Assembly (NCBI GenBank): GCA_018678395.1
Contig: JAHHMJ010000506.1
Coordinates: 1 to 6,495, forward strand
Source of the DNA: Gemmatimonadota bacterium
GTDB lineage: Bacteria > Gemmatimonadota > Gemmatimonadetes > Longimicrobiales > Gaopeijiaceae
Reading direction: 5' to 3'
Length of the DNA stretch: 6,495 nucleotides
Within the stretch, counting starts at the first letter, position 1; every line of letters begins with the position of its first letter. Position numbers and translations under genes: made by a program. Of this stretch, positions 1-5,731 are shown one piece after another. The notes beneath the pieces are model-generated. The model was not told the origin of the DNA. It worked only from the letters and a program-made list of their open reading frames with translations, and did no database searches.

Positions 1-1
1 C

Positions 2-145
2 CCGTCGGCGGCCGGAGAAGCGGGCACCGATAGCATGTGGGGCGTCCGCGCTCGCGAGGTGAACGTGCCTCGGCTGGCGCCGGCGCCACCGCCCCGTTCC
101 GTTGCGGGTGCCGCCATCGACCCCCAGCCCGCCGATCGCCCATGA
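2..145 (+). CDS. C-terminal end of an unidentified protein (partial, runs off left edge)
   Basis: This plus-strand frame is open from the left edge to a TGA at 143-145, giving about 47 residues. The other two plus frames stop at 31-33 and 60-62, so this is the only one that can carry a gene through to the methyltransferase. Its TGA overlaps the methyltransferase ATG as ATGA (142-145), the usual arrangement of translationally coupled genes, and this is the main reason for calling it. The visible residues are rich in Ala, Pro and Arg, match no motif I recognise and look like a disordered tail. An internal ATG at 35 means a short independent frame is also possible. Function cannot be assigned. 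The next gene is a glycan-type methyltransferase, so a surface polysaccharide enzyme is a guess only. Confidence 0.4.
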   Translation, partial: PSAAGEAGTDSMWGVRAREVNVPRLAPAPPPRSVAGAAIDPQPADRP

Positions 146-918
146 GACGAAGCTACCGGGGCATCCCCATCAACACCTCGGAGAACACCCACGAGACCGT
201 CTTCGATCTCATCAAAGGCGACCCGTCGAAGACCATCGTGGATGTACCCGCCGGAGGCGGGGCCTTCGTTCAGCGGCTCAAGGACCACGGATTCGAGAAC
301 GTCTGGGCCTTCGACATCGAGAACCTCCTGGAGATCGAGCACGATCCATTCGTGCAGGGGGACATGACGGAGACGTTCCCGCTGGCCAGTGAATCCTGCG
401 ACGTCGTGGTCTGCATCGATGGTATCGAGCACGTCAGCAGGCAGTGCGACTTCATCTCCGAGGTGAATCGCGTCCTGAAGATCGGCGGAGAGGTGGTGAT
501 CTCGACCCCGAACATCAGCAGCCTCCGCTCGCGGTGGCGGTGGTTCTGGACGGGTCATCATCACAAGTGCGGCGCTCCACTCGACGAGGCCCACCCGAGT
601 CCGCTGCACCACGTCGGGATGATCTCGTTCCCCGAGATCCGATACCTCCTGCACACTCACGGCTTCCGGATCTCCGAAGTCACCACGAACAGGGTCAAGG
701 CGATCAGCTGGGTGTACGCTCTGCTCCTGCCCGTCGCCTACCTCTCCACACGGCGGGTCTACCGCAGAGCCGGCAGGAAGGAGGGCACCGTCGAGGTCAA
801 TCGCGAGATACTGAAGACGGTGTTCTCGAAGGACGTTCTCTTCGGGGAAACCCTGATCGTCAAGGCGACGAAGGAAGCCGACGCGCCACAAGACGCAGGA
901 AGCCCCGCAGCGATCTAG
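142..918 (+). CDS. Class I SAM-dependent methyltransferase, probably acting in cell-surface glycan or lipid modification
   Basis: This 258-residue protein has a Rossmann-type methyltransferase domain of the Methyltransf_11/UbiG-like kind. Motif I is IVDVPAGGGAF at residues 32-42, where Pro-Ala stands in for the more usual Gly before the glycine run. An acidic residue ends strand 2 (AFDIE, 56-60), and GDM lies at 73-75. Motif II/post-II is DVVVCIDGIEHV (87-98), and LKIGGEVVISTPN at 112-124 is the familiar strand-5 hairpin and loop. The string STPN...SLRSRWRWFWTG and the later HH.GMISFPEIRYLLHTHGF resemble methyltransferases found in O-antigen and capsule clusters. A hydrophobic stretch at about 188-201 could lie on or in the membrane. 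The frame is also open upstream to a GTG at 37, but those 35 residues are Arg-rich shadow translation. The ATG at 142 is preferred because it overlaps the TGA of the upstream frame. No clear Shine-Dalgarno is present, which fits coupling. The methyl acceptor is unknown. The class is secure; the pathway is inferred. Confidence 0.85.
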   Translation: MRRSYRGIPINTSENTHETVFDLIKGDPSKTIVDVPAGGGAFVQRLKDHGFENVWAFDIENLLEIEHDPFVQGDMTETFPLASESCDVVVCIDGIEHVSRQCDFISEVNRVLKIGGEVVISTPNISSLRSRWRWFWTGHHHKCGAPLDEAHPSPLHHVGMISFPEIRYLLHTHGFRISEVTTNRVKAISWVYALLLPVAYLSTRRVYRRAGRKEGTVEVNREILKTVFSKDVLFGETLIVKATKEADAPQDAGSPAAI

Positions 919-937
919 ACCGTTGCGAGGCTTCCTG
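896..937. terminator. Convergent hairpin terminator enclosing the methyltransferase stop codon
   Basis: A perfect 9-bp inverted repeat (896-904 CAGGAAGCC with 929-937 GGCTTCCTG) encloses a second 7-bp arm (906-912 with 921-927). The second arm has one G.T pair when read as plus-strand RNA, and only a 1x1 mismatch (905/928) separates the two arms. The 8-base loop is 913-920 and contains the methyltransferase TAG (916-918). The hairpin lies exactly where the plus-strand methyltransferase and the minus-strand tRNA-Arg meet end to end, so it could stop both transcripts. No good T-run follows on either strand (TGTTCC on plus, CGTCTTG on minus), so intrinsic termination may be inefficient, or the hairpin may mainly protect 3' ends. 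The structure is seen directly; the terminator role is inferred. Confidence 0.65.
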
Positions 938-947
938 TTCCGGCGAG

Positions 948-1021
948 CGCGCCCGGCAGGACTCGAACCTGCGACCGTCCGCTTAGAAGGCGGATGCTCT
1001 ATCCAGCTGAGCTACGGGCGC
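948..1021 (-). tRNA. tRNA-Arg, anticodon UCU
   Basis: The minus strand folds into a complete 74-base cloverleaf. The acceptor stem GCGCCCG/CGGGCGC pairs over seven bases. The D stem is GCTC/GAGC, the anticodon stem is TCCGC/GCGGA with loop CTTCTAA, and the T stem is GCAGG/CCTGC with loop TTCGAGT. The anticodon TCT (985-987) reads AGA and, by wobble, AGG. The discriminator base is G and no CCA is encoded, so the end must be added by CCA transferase. Its 5' end is only 9 bases after the stop of the lipoprotein gene on the same strand. No promoter-like hexamers are evident in the bases just upstream, so it may be released from the upstream mRNA by RNase P. Confidence 0.97.
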
Positions 1022-1030
1022 CCGACACAC

Positions 1031-1483
1031 TCAGCGACGGAAGGAGAACGACCCCTCCGAACCCCCCGTGCAGTCGCGGGCGGAGACGGTCCCGTCGATG
1101 ACGAAGCCGTCCGACGACCGGCGGCCCTCCAACTCCAGGCGACCGGCGCACCGAAGGTCGTACGACAGTGTCAGGAACACCACACCATCGGATCGGATCC
1201 GTCCGTCACCGGTGGCCACGAGACTGGTTCCACCCTCGTCGAACCGGGCCTCCAGGACACCCTCCAGGTCCCCTCCGCTCTGCCTCAACCGCAGGTCGGC
1301 GGACATCGACGCGTCGTCGAGCGACAGCAGCCCCGTCCACTCTCCGGCGATCGAGGGTGCAGGTCCGTCGTTCGCGGTCCGACCGTCCGAGCCCGAACCG
1401 ACCACCGCGCACCCGGCGAGTGCGAACACGCCGCACGCCAACACACTCACGAGGACCGATGGCCGGTCGCGCCGGTGCCCCAC
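1031..1483 (-). CDS. Small exported lipoprotein of unknown function, predicted beta-rich
   Basis: The start chosen is GTG at 1483, giving 150 residues. The frame stays open upstream to 1609, but that part lies inside the ppx gene and translates as Arg-rich shadow. From 1483 the protein begins with a textbook lipoprotein signal: a basic start (residues 2-7 include His, Arg, Arg, Asp, Arg), a hydrophobic core, and the lipobox LAGC with the modified Cys at residue 25. A Ser/Gly/Asp linker follows, then a beta-rich domain from about residue 45 with GEWTG at 47-51 and alternating strands such as ADLRLRQ and VVFLTLSYDL. This could be a small lipocalin-like barrel. Two later cysteines (about 112 and 138) might form a disulfide. 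The family is not recognised. The mature protein should be anchored in the inner or outer membrane, facing the periplasm. The start lies 26 bases after the ppx stop on the same strand, so co-transcription is likely. Any link to polyphosphate is inference from position. Confidence 0.75.
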   Translation of the reverse strand: MGHRRDRPSVLVSVLACGVFALAGCAVVGSGSDGRTANDGPAPSIAGEWTGLLSLDDASMSADLRLRQSGGDLEGVLEARFDEGGTSLVATGDGRIRSDGVVFLTLSYDLRCAGRLELEGRRSSDGFVIDGTVSARDCTGGSEGSFSFRR

Positions 1484-1492
1484 GGCCCACCG

Positions 1493-1496
1493 CCTT
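1493..1496 (-). promoter_or_regulatory. Candidate ribosome binding site for the lipoprotein gene
   Basis: On the minus strand AAGG (within GAAGGCGG) ends 9 bases before the GTG at 1483. This is a short but reasonably spaced Shine-Dalgarno match in the 26-base gap after the ppx stop. It supports the GTG over the longer upstream frame. Confidence 0.4.
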
Positions 1497-1509
1497 CGCG
1501 CGCGCACGG

Positions 1510-3072
1510 CTAAATCACCTGCGGGCCGAGGGCGGGGTCGTTGACCGCGAGTCGAACGTCGAGGCCGAACACGTGAGCGAACATCCGGGACTTCTTGCGC
1601 AGCGCCCACTGCTCGAGCAGGAGGTCTCCGCGTCCCACGACCTCGACCACGAGCTCGTCGTCGCCGCGCAGCGCACGGGCACTCTCGACCCGCTGCAGAT
1701 GCTCTCGGTCGAGCGCGTCGGCGACTCGCAGGATGCTCGCGAGCCGGCGCACCCGCAGCCGCTCGGGCTGACCGAGATCGCCGTAGATGTAATGCTCCTC
1801 CTTGGGCTCGGCTCGCCGATGGTAGCGGGCGACGAGCGCGACCAGACCCAACTCGGCCCCGGAGATGTTGGGGACCTCGGAGTTGTAGATCAGATACAGG
1901 GAGTGCTTGTGGTGCTTCCGGTACGAGATGAATTGCCCCACGTCGTGGAGCACGGCGGCCACCAGGAGGATTCGGCGGTCCGCCTCGCTCAGGGCGTGGA
2001 GATCCTCGAGCTGGTCGAACAGCGACAGGGCCAGGCGAGCGACGTGTCGGGCGTGCTTCTCGTCGAACTGGAAGCGGCGCCCGAGGGCGAGGGCTCCCAC
2101 GTAGGCCTGCTGTTCGAGCTGCGAAGCATGCACTCCGGGGCCCAGCAGGTCCTCGGCCACGTCGAGCAGCACCCCGTCCTTGACTCCGACGTGCGGCACC
2201 ACGATCTCGGTGGCGCCGGCCAGCCGGGCGACCCGCTCGTAGAGCAGCCCCGCGGGGTGGATCACGTCGGCGCGGTCCTCGCGCAGCCCGAGCTTGCTGA
2301 TCCGCTCCGCCACACTCATGCGGGCGAGCGCCTTGACGACCTTGCGCAGGCGTTTCACCGGAAGACGGCTGACCCCGCGGTCGTCCCGCTCGATCCCGGC
2401 GAGCAGGGCGAGGGCCTCGATGTTGCCGCCCGTGGCCACCAGACCGCCGATCTCACCCGGCTCGATGTGGTCGTGGAAGCGGAGCGTATTCACGTACTCC
2501 TCGACGAGTCCCGGGAACTCGGCGGGATCGGCATCCGCACCGCCCAGATCTTCGAGCAGTCGAACCGTGCCCATCGTATGGGACTCCGACCAGTGGATCC
2601 CCTCGTTGGAGACGAGCGAAACCTCGAGCGAGCCACCGCCCAGGTCGACCGTCACCCACGACAGATCGCCGAGGGGCACCTTGTGGCGCACGGCGATCCA
2701 CACGAGGCGCGCTTCTTCACTCCCGGTGATCGCCTCCAGCTGGATGCCGGTCTCACGCCGGACGGCGTCGGCGAACTCACCCCCGTTGCGGCTCTCGCGG
2801 ACGGCGCTCGTGGCGACGGCCCGATAGCGCGGTACGCCCAACGTATCGATCGCGCGTCGGAACGAGGCCATCGCCTCGACCGCCGCGGCCATGGCGCGGG
2901 AGTCCAGGTGGCCGGTCAGGAAGACCCCGTGACCCAGACGAACGGGGACCCGCTGCATCTCGAGTTCGACCCAATGGCCGGGGCTCACGAACTCTCCGAC
3001 GACGAAGCGGATGGCGTTCGAACCGACGTCGATGGCTGCGACGCGGAAGGGAAAACGGCTGTCGGGAGGCAA
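1510..3072 (-). CDS. ppx: Exopolyphosphatase / guanosine pentaphosphate phosphatase (Ppx/GppA) with C-terminal HD domain
   Basis: This 520-residue protein is close in size to the full-length E. coli Ppx type. The N-terminal ASKHA phosphatase domain has the phosphate-binding motif AIDVGSNAIR at 13-22. TSAVRES lies at 88-94, followed by the acidic pair in TGSEEARL (116-123) that includes the likely catalytic Glu. The second phosphate loop is VDLGGGSLEVS (142-152), followed by MGTVRLLE (167-174) and VATGGNIEAL (212-221). The C-terminal half has an HD-type domain with LHDVGQFISYRKHHKHS (375-391) and a downstream ARYHRR. Members release phosphate processively from polyphosphate, and many also turn pppGpp into ppGpp; which activity dominates here cannot be read from the sequence. 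It acts in the cytoplasm. The start is TTG at 3072, the only start codon in the frame that keeps the first motif without reading back into ppk1; no clear Shine-Dalgarno precedes it. The gene follows ppk1 after 76 bases on the same strand, pairing synthesis with hydrolysis. Confidence 0.93.
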   Translation of the reverse strand: MPPDSRFPFRVAAIDVGSNAIRFVVGEFVSPGHWVELEMQRVPVRLGHGVFLTGHLDSRAMAAAVEAMASFRRAIDTLGVPRYRAVATSAVRESRNGGEFADAVRRETGIQLEAITGSEEARLVWIAVRHKVPLGDLSWVTVDLGGGSLEVSLVSNEGIHWSESHTMGTVRLLEDLGGADADPAEFPGLVEEYVNTLRFHDHIEPGEIGGLVATGGNIEALALLAGIERDDRGVSRLPVKRLRKVVKALARMSVAERISKLGLREDRADVIHPAGLLYERVARLAGATEIVVPHVGVKDGVLLDVAEDLLGPGVHASQLEQQAYVGALALGRRFQFDEKHARHVARLALSLFDQLEDLHALSEADRRILLVAAVLHDVGQFISYRKHHKHSLYLIYNSEVPNISGAELGLVALVARYHRRAEPKEEHYIYGDLGQPERLRVRRLASILRVADALDREHLQRVESARALRGDDELVVEVVGRGDLLLEQWALRKKSRMFAHVFGLDVRLAVNDPALGPQVI

Positions 3073-3148
3073 GGCGTACGGGGGCTCGGGGCCTGAGGAC
3101 CCTCTATTGTGGGATGGTTGGGCCCACCTTGCGAGGGGTGCCTGGACC

Positions 3149-5560
3149 TCAGCCCCGACCCAGGCCCGCGCGCCGCTCCAGTGCGTCCCGCATCAGCGAC
3201 CGATGGAAATCCCGGACCGGCCCGCCTTCCGGCGGCGTCCGCAGGGTGTAGTGCCCGTCCGGCTGGAGATCCCAGGCCAGTCGATTGTCGTCGAGGGCCA
3301 TCGTGAGGATCTCGTACAGACGACGCTTGAGCGCCGGATCGGTGATGCGCACCACGGCTTCCACGCGCGCTTCCAGATTGCGGCGGCGCCAGTCTGCGCT
3401 TCCGAAGAGGACGTCGTGGTCGCCCCCGTTCCTGAACCAGAACGCCCGGTCGTGTTCGAGGAATCGGCCGATGATCGACACGACGCGGATGTTCTCGGAG
3501 ATGCCGGGAACGCCGGGCCGCAGGCGGGTGTGCCCGCGGATCACGAGGTCGACCTGCACGCCCTCCTGCGACGCTCGATACAGCGCTCGAATCATCCCGG
3601 TGTCATCGATCGCATTCATCTTGAGGATGATGCGCCCCCCGCCCCGCGCGCGGTGAATTCGGATCTCGCGCTCGACCAGTTCCTCGAACACGGCGCGCAT
3701 GTCGCGGGGCGCCACCACCAACGCACGGTAGCGCTGCTCGGGCGCGTGTCCGGTCAGATAGTGGAAGAGACGGACCAGGTCGAGGCCGATGTCCCGCGAC
3801 GACGTGAGCAGACCGAGGTCGGAGTACAGCCGCGCGGTCGCGGCGTGGTAGTTGCCCGTCCCCACGTGCGAGTAGAGCCGAATCCCCTCCCCTTCTTCAC
3901 GCACGACCAGCGTCACCTTCGTGTGCGTCTTGAGCCCCAGGAGTCCGTAGGTGACATGGACGCCGGCCCGCTCGAGCAGCTGGCCCCATTCGATGTTTCT
4001 CGCCTCTTCGAAACGCGCCGTGACCTCGACGAGCACGGCCACCTGTTTTCCGGCCTCCGCCGCGCGCACGAGCGCCCGGATGATCGGGGAGCGCTCCGAG
4101 GTTCGGTAGAGGGTCAGCTTGATGGCCAGGACCCTGGGGTCGTCGGCCGCTTCTTCGATGAACCGCTGGACCGACGAACGGAACGACTGGTAGGGGTGGT
4201 AGACCATCACGTCTCGCGCCCGCAGCACGTCGAAGATGCTCGTGTCGACGTCGTCGAGCGCGTGCGCGAGGGGGGCGGGCACGACCGGTTCCCAGGGAGC
4301 GAAGCGCAGGGCCGGCCGATCCTGATCCGCGATGGGATTCAGGTCGGTGAAGTCGATGAACCCGTCGACGGGGTGGACATCTTCCTCGCCCAGCTTGAGC
4401 TCCTCCTTCAGCAACTCGATCACGGCACGCGGCATGTCGCGCGACACCTCGAGCCGCACGACCGGAGCGAAGCGCCGCTCGCGCAGTTCCTCGGAGATCA
4501 TCTGCAGCAGGTCCTCGGCCTCCTCCTCGTCGCGGCTCAGGTCCGCGTTCCGTGTCACGCGGAAGGCGTGGACGCTCAGGATCGTGGTCCCCCGGAAGAG
4601 CTCGTCCACGTGACGGGCGACGAGTTCCTCGACGGGTAGAAGGCCGCCCGCGCGCTCGAGTGCGATCCAGCGCCCCCACGTCAGCGGCACCTTCACCCGC
4701 GCGAACTGGACCGATTCGCGCTCGGGGTGCTGCAGCATGATGGCGAGCGACAGGCTCTGGTTCGAGATGAACGGGAAGGGGTGCCCGGGGTCGACCGCCA
4801 GCGGCGTGAGCACCGGATACAGCCGATCCATGAAGTAGGTGCGCAGTCGCTCCTTCTCGGCCCCGTCCAGCGCGTCGTACGAATAGACCGTGATGCCGTG
4901 CGCGTTCAGCGCGGGGCGTAGATGCTCCTCCCAGGTACGCGTCATCGCCTCCTGCATCTCGCGGACCGCGGCATCGATCAGCGCCAACTGCTCGGCCGGC
5001 GTCCGACCGTCCGGGGACAGCGAGCGCACCTCGGCCGCCAGCTGGCGCTTCAGTCCCCCGACCCGCTTGCGAACGAACTCGTCGAGATTGGACTGGGTGA
5101 TGGCGAGGAAGCGTACCCGTTCCAGCAGCGGGTTTCGCGGATCGACCGACTGCTGGAGCACCCGCCAGTTGAAGTCCAACCACGAGAGCTCGCGGTTGAA
5201 GTAGAGCTCGGGTGCGTCGAGCTCCGAGGGCAGAAGGGCCCTTGGACGAGGCCGTACGGCACGCGGGGGACGCCGGAGGCTCTCGTCATCATCCTGCCAT
5301 ACCTCGCCCACGCGCGGGGGCTCGGGCTCGGCCGGCGGTGCTCCTACCTCCGGACCCGGTTCTCCGAAGGCGGGACCGGGCCGAACGGGATACTCGACGA
5401 GCGACGACTCGACCCCTCCCTGCCCCACCGTTTCGGCCGCACCGGTGCCCGGTCGACCCGGGTCGGGCCCGGCCCGACCGACGCGCTCGACCTCGTCCTC
5501 CGGAGCCGGTCCGGAGGGCTCGAACGCCCCGGGCGCTGTGAACGGATCGAACGGTATCAT
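3149..5560 (-). CDS. ppk1: Polyphosphate kinase 1 (PPK1) with a long disordered N-terminal extension
   Basis: PPK1 reversibly moves the gamma-phosphate of ATP onto polyphosphate through a phosphohistidine intermediate. The protein is 803 residues from ATG 5560, longer than the usual roughly 690-730. The conserved enzyme starts at about residue 118 with ELYFNRELSWLDFNWRVL. The N domain continues with AITQSNLDEFVRKRVGG and LTPLAVDPGHPFPFISNQSL. The first phospholipase-D-like catalytic domain has VYHPYQSF, LAIKLTLYRTSERSPI and VEVTARFEEARNIEW. GLKTHTK carries His546, the likely phosphorylated residue, and YSHVGTGNYH carries His565; their spacing of 19 equals that of E. coli His435 and His454. 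The second such domain has RLRPGVPGISENIRVVSI.GRFLEH and FGSADW.RRNLE. Residues 1-113 are rich in Pro, Gly, Glu and Ala and look disordered. The frame stays open through the upstream tRNA-Pro to 5713, but that part is tRNA read as protein. The start at 5560 lacks a clear ribosome site, so a later GTG is possible. Confidence 0.96.
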   Translation of the reverse strand: MIPFDPFTAPGAFEPSGPAPEDEVERVGRAGPDPGRPGTGAAETVGQGGVESSLVEYPVRPGPAFGEPGPEVGAPPAEPEPPRVGEVWQDDDESLRRPPRAVRPRPRALLPSELDAPELYFNRELSWLDFNWRVLQQSVDPRNPLLERVRFLAITQSNLDEFVRKRVGGLKRQLAAEVRSLSPDGRTPAEQLALIDAAVREMQEAMTRTWEEHLRPALNAHGITVYSYDALDGAEKERLRTYFMDRLYPVLTPLAVDPGHPFPFISNQSLSLAIMLQHPERESVQFARVKVPLTWGRWIALERAGGLLPVEELVARHVDELFRGTTILSVHAFRVTRNADLSRDEEEAEDLLQMISEELRERRFAPVVRLEVSRDMPRAVIELLKEELKLGEEDVHPVDGFIDFTDLNPIADQDRPALRFAPWEPVVPAPLAHALDDVDTSIFDVLRARDVMVYHPYQSFRSSVQRFIEEAADDPRVLAIKLTLYRTSERSPIIRALVRAAEAGKQVAVLVEVTARFEEARNIEWGQLLERAGVHVTYGLLGLKTHTKVTLVVREEGEGIRLYSHVGTGNYHAATARLYSDLGLLTSSRDIGLDLVRLFHYLTGHAPEQRYRALVVAPRDMRAVFEELVEREIRIHRARGGGRIILKMNAIDDTGMIRALYRASQEGVQVDLVIRGHTRLRPGVPGISENIRVVSIIGRFLEHDRAFWFRNGGDHDVLFGSADWRRRNLEARVEAVVRITDPALKRRLYEILTMALDDNRLAWDLQPDGHYTLRTPPEGGPVRDFHRSLMRDALERRAGLGRG

Positions 5561-5588
5561 CGTCGACGGGAGACGGGTGGGCGGACGA

Positions 5589-5662
5589 TCGGGGCGCCGG
5601 GATTCGAACCCGGGACCTCCTGCTCCCAAAGCAGGCGCGCTACCTGGCTGCGCCACGCCCCG
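5589..5662 (-). tRNA. tRNA-Pro, anticodon UGG
   Basis: The minus strand folds into a 74-base cloverleaf. The acceptor stem CGGGGCG/CGCCCCG pairs fully. The D stem is GCGC/GCGC, the anticodon stem is CCTGC/GCAGG with loop TTTGGGA, and the T stem is CCGGG/CCCGG with loop TTCGAAT. The anticodon TGG is at 5626-5628. The discriminator base is A and CCA is not encoded. The first base pair, C1-G72, is typical of bacterial tRNA-Pro. The gene ends 28 bases before the ppk1 ATG on the same strand, and the short spacer holds no recognisable terminator, so read-through into ppk1 is plausible. Confidence 0.97.
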
Positions 5663-5677
5663 CGACCGCATGTCACG

Positions 5678-5706
5678 AACATACCCATGGGATCGACCGG
5701 ACCCCA
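5678..5706 (-). promoter_or_regulatory. Candidate sigma70-type promoter for tRNA-Pro (and perhaps ppk1)
   Basis: On the minus strand TATGTT (5683-5678) resembles a -10 box. It lies 17 bases downstream of TGGGGT (5706-5701), a poor -35 match. The mature tRNA begins 15 bases after the -10 hexamer, a suitable distance for a short leader. It is the best candidate in the 69-base gap between the RCC1 gene and the tRNA. The evidence is weak because the -35 fit is poor. Confidence 0.3.
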
Positions 5707-5715
5707 GACCCATAT

Positions 5716-5730
5716 GAGCCCCGCGGGCTC
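5716..5730 (-). terminator. Possible terminator hairpin after the RCC1-repeat gene
   Basis: A perfect 6-bp GC-rich inverted repeat (5716-5721 GAGCCC with 5725-5730 GGGCTC) with a 3-base loop begins one base past the RCC1 stop codon (5732-5734). On the minus strand ATATGGGTCT follows instead of a T-run, so this is a weak intrinsic terminator at best. Its placement between a finished gene and a tRNA promoter region is appropriate. Confidence 0.35.
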
Positions 5731-5731
5731 G

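Noticed and set aside
37..141. N-terminal extension of the methyltransferase from GTG at 37
   Set aside because: The 35 residues are Arg/Ala-rich and unlike the family. The ATG at 142 with its ATGA overlap is a better start.
948..1021. tRNA-Arg as an integration site for a genomic island
   Set aside because: I found no direct repeat of the tRNA 3' end, integrase or mobile gene within the window.
1168..3096. 642-codon open frame on the plus strand opposite ppx
   Set aside because: It lies antisense to a gene with all Ppx/GppA motifs. Its product has no recognisable domain, and long antisense frames are expected where codon third positions are strongly G/C.
3073..3148. Terminator or promoter between ppk1 and ppx
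   Set aside because: Only short GC-rich strings and a CACAAT resembling a weak -10 are present, with no matching -35 or stable hairpin. I see nothing to support a separate transcription unit.
3011..4639. 542-codon open frame on the plus strand opposite ppk1
   Set aside because: It is antisense to conserved PPK1 catalytic sequence and has the same high-GC shadow origin. The product is His/Asp/Arg-rich without motifs.
3897..5183. 428-codon minus-strand frame inside ppk1
   Set aside because: It is a shifted frame of ppk1 with an Arg/Gly/Ala-rich product. The true frame holds every PPK1 motif without interruption, so there is no frameshift.
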